DNA of 64,000 bases from Holothuria scabra (GCA_037179385.1 CM074189.1:19451020-19515019); one strand, 5' to 3'. Positions 1 through 12,555 are shown, counted from the first letter of the stretch. The notes: generated by a model from the sequence alone, not told the origin. Program-made: numbers and translations.

Positions 1-1058
1 TTATTCAATCACCGTATCCTTAATAAAAATAACTGTTTAATGAGCGAGTGATTAATGGTTTTATTCAGATTTCAAAAATTTGTGACCAGACACTTTTTCA
101 AATTATGTACAAAACGGTTACAAGTCAGGACACCACTGAATTCGAAATTTCCACCTTTTCTATAACTGTTGGATATATGACACTTGACTTATTATGCTAA
201 CTATAAGCATTGTCATATGATAGTGACACTTAAAAACTCTCATTAAGTTATGATATTAACTCAATGAAACTCTTTAAGCTGGATGTACCCAGCCTTGAAA
301 TACGAATCTCATGTCTGCCACTCTCAAATAGTGTGAATAAAAAATCAATCTATGAAAAAAGAAAATACATACACTTTTTAGGGACCCAAAATGTTGGCAT
401 TTTTAATCTGTGCCATGGCCTGGGGGATGAGACTAAAGTGAGAACCGGTATCTCCCTTTCTCTTTGGGAAAATTGTGAACCTAAGGATAACGTAGATCTC
501 AAATGCGGCAATATTTGAATAGATTTCAGCTTCAATAGGAAAACCAAAATTAGTTGCGTCTCCCTCTGAAAAACTTCTTTGTGTTAGATTTGCTAGATGC
601 AAAATGGTGCTATGTTTGGCAAAACTTTGAATTGATTATAGGCCTACGTTTTAAGATTTTCCTATTTGGGGAGCATGAAAATTTTCAGAATACTCATTTT
701 TAGTCTATGTAGGGATTTTACAAGTGACATACATACTAGCAAAGAAACAATGTTTTCCGATTTTCAGTGGTATTTAGATGCAAAATGATGCAGTATTTGT
801 TCAGTCATCGGTACATTACGTAGCCAAAATTAAAACACTACGAGTAAATCTTTCAAAATATTTAAACCGCAAAGCAGAAGTATGGATCATGCGTGAAACA
901 CATGAAATGCGGACCTTTACATTTTACAACTAGTAGAAAGAGGACTTGTCGAAAAAACCGTTTTAGAGTGGCACTTGTTATGAGAAGGGGTGAGGCGCTA
1001 CATAGGCCTACTTGTTAGGGATGGATGGGAAGAATTATTCGAAGGCAGTACCTTACAC
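1..1058. other. Left flank, no recognised gene
   Basis: AT-rich sequence with only short ORFs, none of which resembles a known family or has convincing splice structure. I see no terminal repeats or RNA gene here. Confidence 0.5.
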
Positions 1059-1290
1059 TTAAAGGGTCAATCCTCTCACCCCAAACCACAATTTTGGTAG
1101 GGGTGTACTGAAATTCTCCATTGGCTCAGCTCCTTGATTGACAGCCAATTCAAACAATGCAGAGTAGCAAAGCATTTATTACACAGCATGAACTGTACTG
1201 AGAGTGTTTTGTTTATAAACACTGAGCTTTTCTATACTCGACTCGAAGCAATCAACTGAGATTGTCTCTGGGTGAGGATGAATTTCAATT
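1059..1290 (-). mobile_element. Truncated TTAA-type MITE copy
   Basis: Starts at TTAA (1059-1062) followed by a terminus very close to the right terminus, read inward, of the intact MITE at 4325-4631 (AAAGGGTCAATCCTCTCACC here). It matches the reverse complement of that element through the GGATGAATTTCA segment near 1278, then similarity is lost, so the other end is deleted or replaced. It lies outside the tandem array and is visibly diverged from the array copies, so it is an independent insertion of the same family. Confidence 0.7.
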
Positions 1291-2193
1291 TGGGAATGTT
1301 TTCAATAGCTACATTTTCCGGGCAGACGAGATGGTGTACCGACAGCTGTACGCAATGACACCATCAATGGGAGGGGACATGGGGGTGCCCCAAAACATAT
1401 TTGGACTGGCAAATATATTTACTGGTGCATTTTTAAGCGTCATCTGTTGCAGGCGGGGGGTAAGATATAAAAAGACAGAAAAAATCAAACAGATTAATTG
1501 AAAAATACCATTTCCGAAAATCCTGACATGTATAAGGTATTTATAAACTCCCTGGTAATACTTCTGCAAACAGAACACTCTACAAATAAAAATGAATAAA
1601 ATGTCACTTTTTACAGAGGTGAAAGTTATAACGCTCACCCCAAAATAGCGGAAATTCAGTACAAAACGAATGAAATTCAGCCCAGAAAAGTAAAGTTTCG
1701 CTCTTGATGGAGTACCAGCAGGGCCCATCATTTAAAAAGAGTGATCCCTAGAGGCATTCATTGGAGAGTGAATTTGCCATCTTCTTTTGCAAATTCTTTA
1801 TTCTGAGATAAATTGCTATCAAATGTTTACCTCCATGGCCATTTTCAAATGCTTAAATTGGCATATAATTGGTACTGAGAACAGTTCTTGACGAGATTGA
1901 GCATAGCCGGGGCATTCTTCGAAATGCGGCTATTTTTGATTGATGAAAGATCTTTTTCAAACAGAGACTGAAAAATTTATGAACAAAGTGGATGCAATGT
2001 GGCATAATTTCTGGAATGTCCGTGGTCCGTTATTTGCTCTTGAATTAGTTCAGAACCCTAGCTGATTTATCTTCCGGCCGGGTACGGTCACGTGGTTCTT
2101 GGTAATTTCTTTTGCGTACTAGTTACACTGGCTAACATTTTATGGGGAATATATTAATGGCTGAATAAGCTTGCCGTGGCAAACACTATTCAC

Positions 2194-2228
<35 letters not shown>

Positions 2229-2400
2229 AAGCCCCCATAAATACAATGGCAGAAACAAAAACTACGAAAAAGTAAGGGCGCCCTTAAAATTAGACAAAAA
2301 ATTTTCAGAACTAGCTGGGCCAGGGCTTTTAGACTGGCTAGCACACGGCTTGTTCAGATGGCCAAGGTGAAACCCGCCCATATTTGAAAGTGGACCAATA
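1291..2400. other. Left flank up to tandem-array breakpoint
   Basis: No recognised gene. It contains an uninterrupted run of 31 T at 2197-2227 that could be the poly(A) tail of a minus-strand retroposon, but no body of such an element is recognisable. The last 140 bases before 2401 are the single-copy flank of the tandem array. Confidence 0.5.
2197..2227. repeat. Poly(T) tract
   Basis: Uninterrupted 31-nt T run, 174 bases left of the tandem-array start. It may be a retroposon tail in reverse orientation. Confidence 0.8.
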
Positions 2401-4324
2401 TAGTTTTGTTACCTAGCTTGGTAGAGAGTCCACCATAAACCACAAATTTGATGGGCTTAAACATATTGCAAATGGATAGATGCATACACTCTGTTTAATT
2501 TATCAATGACTTCACTGAAATATGATACAAAAGGTTATCCACAGAATAGCTTGTTTTATGTTTTAAACACCCTAAGTACGATTCAAAGGAGGAGAAACTA
2601 AACCCAATGGCCCAAGTCTGTAATTTTCAGACCTCATCCTTTCCTTGCTCTGTAATGGAAGTGATATCATACAAACATTTCCATAAAGATGAAGTTAAAT
2701 CATGAATTTAACTGTCACGTGTGAAATTCAGACTAAATGTACACAAAATGGTGAAATTTTCATCCAAATCGGACTTGTACTTCTCGAGATATGAGCAAAC
2801 GAGAGTACGAAACTTGTGTAAAAAAGTGAACTTAAGGGCAGCAGAGGTGATATCACTTCTTCACAATGACATGGAGTACTTTGTTTCCTTTTGTTTTTTT
2901 TTTTTCAGACTTGAATTTAATAGGCATGGAACTTCCCCATGAGGAATGTGGAGGTTGTAATGTTCCATGCCTCTCATGCAGTCACATTCTAATGACATGA
3001 GGTTTTATAGGGAAACATTGATTGTACATTTTACAGAAAACCAAAACACCATTCATTAATGTGAGGATATAATGCCATATGTGCTTGCCTCAAGTTCACT
3101 TTTGGTTCAAAATGTGACAATTTACCCGCTCATGTCTTGACAATCACACAATGGATTTCGATGCAAATTTCACCAGAATGCTTAGAATAAGTACCCTTCC
3201 ATCATGTCCAAACTTCAAAGACTTTTACAAAGACCCTTCTTAAAAAAAGGAGCTCCCTGTCTCATCCAACCAACTACTGTACTTTTCGACAAATAGTCTG
3301 TCCTTTTCTGAGAAAGTGTCATTACTTTAAAACAATCCTAACTTCGTATGACAACGAGTCAGTCCTTTCCAACGAAAGAGCCTACGAGGATCTCGTATTC
3401 GGCTACAATTTTGTCAGACTAAGGCAACAACTTCTGCAAAAGGAGCTGTCCATACAAAGGTAGAAAATCTATCTTGAAAAGAGATCTTGCTTGTAGCTTA
3501 CTTTTACGTGGAACGACGGCTGACAGATCGAGATCTAGTTCAAATAGGTAAAGAAAGGGTTCACAACCAAACTATCTTGCAGCTTAAGGCCGGTGGGGTC
3601 ATGAGTATGAGGTTATACTATGGACGGTAAAGGTTAATATACTCATATCGTCATCATCTGCCCATTAAAAGTTTGCTTACACTACTCTAGTCTACAGTCC
3701 AAGGAATATTCAGGACAAAAGTACGTGGTGTGTTGCTAGGTTATGAAATATACATTATATTAGGCCTGGGGTATTCAATTGCGCAATTCGGTCATGCCGG
3801 CGATCCTCTTTGAAAGGACAACTTTTTCAAACCAGAGCAGCAGCCTAAGGTGTTGTACTTGACAATACAGCAACTCCCCATTTGCACCAATCGAAGATTT
3901 CTTCAGTTTGTGTATTTCTTCGCCTGAGAGAGAGAACATGTCTGACTTTGTCACTAATTCCTTCGAGAGAAATTGACAACGTTAAACATGTAAGTATATG
4001 TTTGTACTAGATAGTATTCTTTATAACATAACATTACATATCATAACGGGACTAAGGCCCCGTATATAATGATGCCATGTGCAGTAGACCCTCTTTGGTC
4101 GGTTCACCGTTCAACAGAAACAATATAAAGTACTATTCATAACCTAGTACTCTAATAGGGTTACGTACGCTCTAACGAACATTCTCATCGTTTTTACCAA
4201 TTAACCCTGGAAAAACCAGTAATTTTCACATTTGTTCACTATACAAATAACAATGCTTTTCTGCTACCAGATTAGTAGCAGAAAAGAGGACCAATGAAAA
4301 TGAACCTTTCATCAAGATAAAACA

Positions 4325-4631
4325 TTAAAGGCCCAGTTCTCTCACCCCAAGCAGTACCAATTCTTCTAACCTCCTTACTTAAGCCCCTCCCACAATTGTC
4401 TGAAATTCATCCTTATCCAGTTACAATAATCTCAGTTTATTGCTTCAGGGTGGTATAGAAAAGCTCTGTGTGTATAACCAAAACACTCTCAGTACAGTTC
4501 ATGCTGTGTAATATAAGCTTTGTCTATCTGCATTGTTTGAATCAACAGTCAATCAAAAGGATAGGCCAATGGATAGTTTCTGTACCACCCTACAGGGAGT
4601 GTAGTTTGGAGTGAGAGGATTGGCCCTTTAA
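4325..4631. mobile_element. TTAA-flanked MITE (copy 1)
   Basis: A 307-bp element bounded by TTAA on both sides (4325-4328 and 4628-4631). Imperfect terminal inverted repeats read inward as AAGGCCCAGTTCTCTCACCCC on the left and AAGGGCCAATCCTCTCACTCC on the right. It encodes no protein. A TTAA target duplication is shared by piggyBac and Kolobok elements; the termini do not begin with CCC as piggyBac ends usually do, so Kolobok-type is slightly more likely. Diverged relatives lie at 1059-1290 and 43532-43775. Confidence 0.8.
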
Positions 4632-6788
4632 GGGACATTATTTTGAGAATAAAGACAAATTAAAAGTTACTAGTAAATGACGAAGAACATATTTAACGCG
4701 AGAGCAATCCTTTGCCTTTTAACCTGTTATGCTAAATTTAAATGGGCGACAGACTGAATAGCCTTAACAAGGGCTAATAAGCCTAACTACTGAAAATAGC
4801 CCAGTTTAATTAGTATTAGTCTTCGAGCATTGTACAAATGGGGAGTAACGTACGTACGCCACTCTGGCAGGCTATTCCACTCATTTGGCAACTGTGCAAA
4901 AAAACTGTCGGAACTTCAAGTCAAGCCTTGCGAAACGCTCTCCAAGCTTTTTACAGTGACCACAAACCCAAGACTATCTCTGACCTGGCAACCTCCAAAC
5001 GTAGCAATCCTTGAGACTCACATGAGGAAACCTGGAGATGGGTAAGCTCAAACCTGGAGGTTTTGAACTTTTTTTTCTTTGCAACGGCTCGGAACGACTG
5101 AACAATTTTCATGCGTATACCACGCCAAATTAGCGACAGGGGCCAACGAAGGTTCTGCCATACAGGTTGGTCAAGCTCCCTAGTGAAATCTCGAGGTTCG
5201 TTCTGATAAAGGGCCCTCTATTTGAGTTGCCAAAAGGGCGTAGAGACACAATTTGGATTTTTTTCCCTTTAAAAAAAATATTTGCCATAAATTGGCGAAG
5301 GTAAGTACTTTCGATAAAATGGTTTTTGCATGTAAAAGCTGAAGATGTTTAAAAAATGTTGGTATTAATTGAAAAATCTGCCCCTCTGTCAATTAAATCA
5401 ACTTCATTGTCGAAACAACTGTAAGATCGTTGGCATTAAACCTACACATTTAATCTTAAAAAATTAAGGAGTTGTTGTATTTTCAGACAAAGATATCGAA
5501 ATCAGAAGACTACTTTGAAAAAAAAAGGAAAATTCATGAAATAAATCGTGTTTTTTGTAAAGAAAGTGAAGACGTTTATTAAAGAATAGGAGTTGTTACT
5601 TTTTCTAAAGTCCCCCCGACCTTCTGGCAAAGGGCCGTTCGTTGAAACCAAAACGTGCTCGGCTTGCATATCTTAACTTACCATCGAATTGGAATATTTC
5701 CCCAAAGTTTTGCACGTTTTATAGCAAAAATTGTAAATCTGCAGCTAGTAGTGGACCTTCGTGGAAGAAACACACAGGTTCCCTTGAGAAAAAAATTGTG
5801 CAAGTTAAAGCCAAAATCTAGAGCTTATGTTATTTTGAAAAAAAAATATTAACTGGAAATTTTATATAAGGGAAATTTATAAATTTGAAATTTCGATATG
5901 TTCATTAAAAGAATATACCTTTCTTGAAAGACAATCAATTAAGGAGATCGCCTATTGGCTGTTCTAACCGAGGTTGCGTCCTTTATCGAACCTTTACCGA
6001 TTATTGGATAAAAGCCCCAAGGAGTTGGAAATTTCTTCGGAAAAGCCTGCATTGAGGTATCCGTAAGACCATGACGTACTTGACTGGAAGAATAGGGCTG
6101 CAACCCGGCCCAGGTGACCAAAGCCTTGCTGAATCAGGTAGAACTTCGGTGCCTCAGTCGGGCAGCGAATATATGCCCTTGGATGGGATATCCGGGGTGG
6201 GTTGGGGTTGGGGATATAACTCCCATGAAAACAAATCTTCAGATTCGGAAACTATGTGAAAAATTTACGTATGCTATTATCTGATTATAAAAACTTCTTA
6301 AATAGCACGAAAAACTAAAAGCTACAGAAATTCAAGATTTTTTCTTTCTTTTTTTGCTGAAAGACCTAATTCTGTTATAACCATGTGGTTCTGCTTCCCC
6401 AGAGGAGTTTTACTACACCCCAGTTCAAGCTCCACACGGTTCTTCAAGTGATTTTAACTTTGAAAATCATTGTTGTTATTTTTTACTTTCAGTTCAGTTT
6501 AATCGACTTTCTTCCAGTCTCAATATTAGAATTTTTTAATCCAGAAAATGACTGATGACCAAAACAGCTAATATTTAGGTCTTCATTAAGTATTATGTTC
6601 ACATCCGTTTTGATTATAAACAGTTTTCACAAAAACATATATTGGGTAATTTTACAACTATAAAGAGGCCAAGAAGTGTCGACAAGAAACTTAAAATGCT
6701 CTGATATGCATCGGCACGCCTTGAAATAGCTAAAAGTTACTATGCAAACGGAAGATAATCAATATAAAAAATCAATGATACTTAATGA

Positions 6789-6850
6789 CAGTGGCGTAGC
6801 TACGTAAGGGGGAGGAGCAGGGTCATTGCTCTCTGGCTCTAAAATGTGGA
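6789..6850. mobile_element. Lone hAT-like terminus
   Basis: CAGTGGCGTAGCTACGTAAGG resembles the first bases of the hAT-like element at 7491, followed by a G-rich stretch. No matching right end with a target-site duplication was found, so this is a partial copy. Equivalent positions occur in tandem copies 2 (about 14713) and 3 (about 22681). Confidence 0.5.
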
Positions 6851-7049
6851 AAATCCAGAAATTTACCGTTGGTGACATCAAAAATTGTTATGAATTCCTT
6901 TTCATAATGTTTGCAAACATGTAGCTAATATCGAACATTTTTGAATTTATGAAAGGAAAATCGAAAATTTTGATTTTCTTTGAAAAATAACTTCTTATAA
7001 GCAAAATCAAGAAGGTTGTCATGGTTGGGGCTGAAGTTTATCGGCCTAA

Positions 7050-7482
7050 TAGGTGATGAAAAAACTTGCTTTAGAAGTGGCTTTTCCATGTTAGACCATA
7101 TATTTGTCAGTGTTGTACTCAGTAAATAATTATTATCCTAGTAAGAAAAAACGCCCGGTTTTTCTGCGTGTTTGTAAACAATAAGAAAGCGTTTGATCTT
7201 GTCGATTGGAATCACTGTCTTGTGGTCAAAACTTCTGGCAAATAATATCAACGGTAAAATAATTTGTCATTCACACCTTGTATAAAAATGCCAAATCATG
7301 TGTTGTGAGCAATTGAATTAATTCTAATTTCTTTACATGAAATGTAGGTGTTAGACAAGGGGGAAGTCTGTCGCCAGTTCTTTTTACCATTTTCTTCAAT
7401 GACTTTGGTCCATTAGCAGTTACTAAGGGGGGAGGGGGTGGCCAATTGTCGTCTTCAGTTAAAGAGCAATTAAATACATACG
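7050..7482 (+). pseudogene. Decayed LINE reverse transcriptase, part 1 (copy 1)
   Basis: With several frame changes this reads as the middle of a non-LTR RT. A GFSMLDHIF-like segment is followed by a KAFDLVDWNH-like segment, then VGVRQGGSLSPVLFTIFFND (about 7347-7405), the conserved RQG..LSP..F motif of non-LTR reverse transcriptases. The endonuclease and 5' half are not recognisable. Stops and frameshifts make it inactive. The reading is broken off at 7490 by the hAT-like insertion and resumes after 9573. Confidence 0.75.
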
Positions 7483-7490
7483 ACATTGAA

Positions 7491-9565
7491 CAGTGGCGTA
7501 GCTACGGGGGGCAGGGGGCAAGTTGCCCCCCGGAAAATATTTTGGGGAAATTTGATGAAATTGGGGAAATTTGATGAATTTTCTTATTCTAACAAAACAT
7601 TTTCAAAACTTTTGTTAGAATAAGAAATTGTGAGACATTTCTCATACATAATTCGTATTTTCATGCAAAAATTAACCCAGATTTCGTCAGTGTCGCATGA
7701 AACGTCCCTACTCGCGTTCCACAGAAATGTCCTCGCCGCGTTGCAGATTGAATGTTCTCTTGTATACGGTACGCGCGGGTGTTATGATCAGTGCATTTGA
7801 GTGCACAAGAAGCCGTTGTTCAGGAATTTCACAACAGCTGATACAGTACAACTAACACTGAAAGGCTGTAAACCTGAACTTATCCCCTTGTACACAGTTT
7901 CTGCGTTGTACACTTTGGAAATTCAGTAAAAGGATGTGAAAACTGACAAGTCACTAACCTAGACCCCCCCCCCCGCGAGATTATTATATTGTCCTACAAG
8001 CTAGTAGTAGCTATACCGGTTTTACTCTGTGTACATAACGATGGATGGGGCTGAAACAATCCATGGCCAACGATAAACTTAAAGTTAGTCTAGAAATTAG
8101 AATGAACGGAACCCATTGGCATACTTAGATTTTGTTACTTAGCCTAATCCTTGGAGGCTTACAGGCTAGTTCGGGAAAATAGCTTTCTGCTCACTTGGAA
8201 TGTAACAATAGACTAGTCCATGAGTACCTTGTAGCCTTCTACACTTAACAGACTGCTGTTCTTATAGGATATCCTGTGTGACCGAGCCACTATTAGGCTT
8301 CCTTTTAGTTGCGTACGAAGGGGGGGGACCATTGGGCCATTCCCCCTCAAATATGCCATTTTCTCTTTGTTCTTAAAAATACGTAGTCAAACTTTAATAA
8401 CACAGATTTTAATTCAAAAGATAACATATGTGGCAACAGATTGCATATAAGGACATCCAATTTTTCAAAAATTTCCAATGGGAAAGGATTGTCTCTGCAA
8501 GGTCCTTCAGTGATGCCAATTTTTTTTAATTCCTACAAACAGGCAAATTTCTGTCAAATTCCAATTTTTACCTAAAAAGGCAGAATCTGAATAACACTGG
8601 TGGCATCGATAAAAATAAAAACTACATGTTCAGGTTCTCTTTACATGCATGAATACACTATTTTTGACCATCTGAGGGGTCTGATTCTTCGAAATTTTCT
8701 TTACGCTCCGCACCAACTAGTGGTGGCGCTTTGCTCAGTCTTTTGGGCAAAATTACATTTTTGGGGTCAAATAACCTCTTAACTCTCTGATCACTTGCAG
8801 TATGTGAACATATTTTGAAGGGAGCATTTTATTGCAAACGACAAAAGAAGGTAGCGACTGGTTAGGTTCTTCGTATAGGTCTGGAAAATGCTATTTCCGG
8901 CCATCTGAGGGGTCTGATTTTTCGAAATTTTCTCTACGCTCCGCGCCAACCAATGGTGGGCTCCGCTTAGATAATCTTTATGACAAAATAAGGTTTTGTG
9001 GCCAAGAAGAACCGCAAATCCTATACCGATCAATGCTGTTTTATTTTGACTCCTAAAAGTGTGCAAATTTAACGACAAGTTTTACTATGTAAGGTAGCAT
9101 AAACGGTATAAGAATGTATGTAAAGACACAAATGATTTAGTTTTATCCTCATGAACCACCATGATTCAACCTTTAATACTGTTTCTGTCAAAGTCGAAAA
9201 TCTTGCACAATTTTGCATCTGGGCACCTTGAAAACGTCAAAAAAATTCCGGACACCCCTCCCCTCAGACCATACTGCATGCCCCCCCCCCCCCCTTCAGA
9301 GAAATCTTGCTTACGCCACTGCGTTAGTATATGCAAATAAACCAGATACTGATGACCAAATTAATATACTAAGAGTTGTTATTTCCAATTGTTCTATGTT
9401 ATAGTTTAAGATTAAAATGCAGGAAATATTACATAATGTTAATTATGGTAATGTGGTTATACTTGTTAATTTGCATATTTTATATGAAATACACACATTG
9501 ACCGGGAAAAGTTTTGGGGAAATTTCATACCTTTGCCCCCGGAAAAAATCCTAGCTACGCCACTG
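7491..9565. mobile_element. hAT-like nonautonomous element inside LINE (copy 1)
   Basis: The left end CAGTGGCGTAGCTA and right end TAGCTACGCCACTG form a 14-bp inverted repeat next to G-rich and C-rich tracts. Flanking 8-mers acattgaa (7483-7490) and atattaaa (9566-9573) match at 6 of 8 positions, and both mismatches are transitions, as expected for an aged 8-bp target duplication. Length and termini (CAGTGG) fit the hAT superfamily. No transposase is visible. The interior has a direct duplication of about 75 bp (8655-8735 and 8893-8968, sharing CCATCTGAGGGGTCTGAT) and a second inward-facing end at about 9321. Confidence 0.75.
8655..8968. repeat. Internal direct duplication in the hAT-like element
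   Basis: Two diverged copies of an approximately 75-bp segment, about 238 bp apart, share CCATCTGAGGGGTCTGAT, TTCGAAATTTTCT and ACGCTCCGC blocks. The overlapping ORFs here on both strands are by-products and are not called genes. Confidence 0.7.
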
Positions 9566-9573
9566 ATATTAAA

Positions 9574-10322
9574 TTTTTTTCAGATTATTTACACTCTTGG
9601 ACGCTGACGATACAATAGTTCTAGCGGAGAATTTACAGCAAGCCCTGAATGGTGTACATGATTATTGTAAGACATGAAATATGACTGTTAACCTAAATAA
9701 ACTCAAAGTAGTTATATTCTCTAGAGGTAAAGTTAGAAAAAGACCAAAGTTTACCCTTGTTAAATCTCCTGTGGAAATTGTTGATAGTTACTCTTACCTA
9801 CCTGTAACTACAATAATAAATTTGGCCTAGCTGCTAATAAGCAAGTGGACCAAGCAAGGCGAGCTATGCATGCTATGTTAAACAAAAGTTCCTGAATTTT
9901 TCTTTCCTGTTATATAATTAGTTGTTCCTGGCCTAGTGGCGTGAAATCTAGGGCTTTGAAGACCTAAAACAGCTCGAGGCTTTTCATATTAAATTTTGTA
10001 TGTACATTTTAAAGCTAAATAAGTACACCACGACCTGCATGGTGTATGGCGAACTTGGGCCTAATAAAGTACCGGTACTCAAAACAATTGAAATAAGGAT
10101 GACTAATTTTTGGTATCGAATTATTACTAGTAGTGAACATAAGCTGTCGCCTGTGACGTATCGTTTTCCCAAAAAAACTTTCACCACGATGATATTTACA
10201 GTTCCCCTTGGATGGTTGACATAAAAAAAAATATTAAAAATAAGTCTGAAATGTCTTCTCCGTGGAATATACCAGAAAATTTAGATGTAGACCAAATAGC
10301 TAGACAGTATGCAAATCTCTTC
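9574..10322 (+). pseudogene. Decayed LINE reverse transcriptase, part 2 (copy 1)
   Basis: Reads LLDADDTIVLAE (about 9597-9632), carrying the catalytic ADD of RT motif C (9603-9611), then VNLNKLKVVIFSRGKVRK. After a gap it reads a VDQARRAMHAMLNKS-like thumb segment and MVYGELGPNKVP...IEIRMTNFWYRI, typical of the C-terminal region of non-LTR RTs. Stop codons interrupt it. It ends at the tandem breakpoint in copies 1 and 2. Confidence 0.8.
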
Positions 10323-12248
10323 TAGTTTTGTTACCTAGCTTGGTAGAGAGTCCACCATAAACCACAAATTTGATGGGCTTAAACATATTGCAAATGGATA
10401 GATGCATACACTCTGTTTAATTTATCAATGACTTCACTGAAATATGATACAAAAGGTTATCCACAGAATAGCTTGTTTTATGTTTTAAACACCCTAAGTA
10501 CGATTCAAAGGAGGAGAAACTAAACCCAATGGCCCAAGTCTGTAATTTTCAGACCTCATCCTTTCCTTGCTCTGTAATGGAAGTGATATCATACAAACAT
10601 TTCCATAAAGATGAAGTTAAATCATGAATTTAACTGTCACGTGTGAAATTCAGACTAAATGTACACAAAATGGTGAAATTTTCATCCAAATCGGACTTGT
10701 ACTTCTCGAGATATGAGCAAACGAGAGTACGAAACTTGTGTAAAAAAGTGAACTTAAGGGCAGCAGAGGTGATATCACTTCTTCACAATGACATGGAGTA
10801 CTTTGTTTCCTTTTGTTTTTTTTTTTTCAGACTTGAATTTAATAGGCATGGAACTTCCCCATGAGGAATGTGGAGGTTGTAATGTTCCATGCCTCTCATG
10901 CAGTCACATTCTAATGACATGAGGTTTTATAGGGAAACATTGATTGTACATTTTACAGAAAACCAAAACACCATTCATTAATGTGAGGATATAATGCCAT
11001 ATGTGCTTGCCTCAAGTTCACTTTTGGTTCAAAATGTGACAATTTACCCGCTCATGTCTTGACAATCACACAATGGATTTCGATGCAAATTTCACCAGAA
11101 TGCTTAGAATAAGTACCCTTCCATCATGTCCAAACTTCAAAGACTTTTACAAAGACCCTTCTTAAAAAAAGGAGCTCCCTGTCTCATCCAACCAACTACT
11201 GTACTTTTCGACAAATAGTCTGTCCTTTTCTGAGAAAGTGTCATTACTTTAAAACAATCCTAACTTCGTATGACAACGAGTCAGTCCTTTCCAACGAAAG
11301 AGCCTACGAGGATCTCGTATTCGGCTACAATTTTGTCAGACTAAGGCAACAACTTCTGCAAAAGGAGCTGTCCATACAAAGGTAGAAAATCTATCTTGAA
11401 AAGAGATCTTGCTTGTAGCTTACTTTTACGTGGAACGACGGCTGACAGATCGAGATCTAGTTCAAATAGGTAAAGAAAGGGTTCACAACCAAACTATCTT
11501 GCAGCTTAAGGCCGGTGGGGTCATGAGTATGAGGTTATACTATGGACGGTAAAGGTTAATATACTCATATCGTCATCATCTGCCCATTAAAAGTTTGCTT
11601 ACACTACTCTAGTCTACAGTCCAAGGAATATTCAGGACAAAAGTACGTGGTGTGTTGCTAGGTTATGAAATATACATTATATTAGGCCTGGGGTATTCAA
11701 TTGCGCAATTCGGTCATGCCGGCGATCCTCTTTGAAAGGACAACTTTTTCAAACCAGAGCAGCAGCCTAAGGTGTTGTACTTGACAATACAGCAACTCCC
11801 CATTTGCACCAATCGAAGATTTCTTCAGTTTGTGTATTTCTTCGCCTGAGAGAGAGAGAACATGTCTGACTTTGTCACTAATTCCTTCGAGAGAAATTGA
11901 CAACGTTAAACATGTAAGTATATGTTTGTACTAGATAGTATTCTTTATAACATAACATTACATATCATAACGGGACTAAGGCCCCGTATATAATGATGCC
12001 ATGTGCAGTAGACCCTCTTTGGTCGTTTCACCGTTCAACAGAAACAATATAAAGTACTATTCATAACCTAGTACTCTAATAGGGTTACGTACGCTCTAAC
12101 GAACATTCTCATCGTTTTTACCAATTAACCCTGGAAAAACCAGTAATTTTCACATTTGTTCACTATACAAATAACAATGCTTTTCTGCTACCAGATTAGT
12201 AGCAGAAAAGAGGACCAATGAAAATGAACCTTTCATCAAGATAAAACA

Positions 12249-12555
12249 TTAAAGGCCCAGTTCTCTCACCCCAAGCAGTACCAATTCTTCTAACCTCCTT
12301 ACTTAAGCCCCTCCCACAATTGTCTGAAATTCATCCTTATCCAGTTACAATAATCTCAGTTTATTGCTTCAGGGTGGTATAGAAAAGCTCTGTGTGTATA
12401 ACCAAAACACTCTCAGTACAGTTCATGCTGTGTAATATAAGCTTTGTCTATCTGCATTGTTTGAATCAACAGTCAATCAAAAGGATAGGCCAATGGATAG
12501 TTTCTGTACCACCCTACAGGGAGTGTAGTTTGGAGTGAGAGGATTGGCCCTTTAA
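12249..12555. mobile_element. TTAA-flanked MITE (copy 2)
   Basis: Counterpart of the 4325-4631 element inside tandem copy 2, carried along by the segmental duplication rather than by separate transposition. Confidence 0.8.

Larger units (their letters stand above)
2401..10322. repeat. Tandem 7.9 kb unit, copy 1 of 3
   Basis: Starts TAGTTTTGTTACCTAGC and ends GCAAATCTCTTC; the same start recurs at 10323 and 18287, giving units of 7922, 7964 and 7968 bases. No intact gene is visible inside. Contents in order: about 1.9 kb unrecognised AT-rich DNA, a TTAA MITE (4325-4631), about 2.2 kb unrecognised DNA, a lone hAT-like terminus (6789), LINE RT part 1, an inserted hAT-like element (7491-9565), and LINE RT part 2 up to the breakpoint. 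Copy 1 differs from copies 2 and 3 by a two-base-shorter GA run near 3935, G instead of T near 4102, a shorter CA run near 9495, and one fewer 19-bp GGGGAAATTTGATGAAATT unit near 7550. Confidence 0.97.

Noticed and set aside
1262..1731. 79- and 140-codon ORFs on opposite strands in the left flank
   Set aside because: No similarity to known proteins and low-complexity composition. The start overlaps the MITE fragment.
4830..5045. 71-aa ORF, with another frame reading GSNVRTPLWQAIPLIWQLCK, followed by a possible GT donor
   Set aside because: No recognisable domain and stops soon after in both frames. Kept only as an unexplained part of the tandem unit.
5939..6259. Overlapping 60-62 aa ORFs on both strands (MTYLTGRIGLQPGPG and its partner), repeated in all three tandem copies
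   Set aside because: They recur only because the unit is duplicated. No family resemblance, no splice context, and strongly overlapping opposite frames argue against coding.
6789..9321. Pairing the CAGTGGCGTA terminus at 6789 with the inverted one at 9321 as a single 2.5 kb transposon
   Set aside because: Flanking 8-mers do not match, and 9321 lies inside the well-bounded 7491-9565 element, so the two ends cannot belong to one simple insertion.
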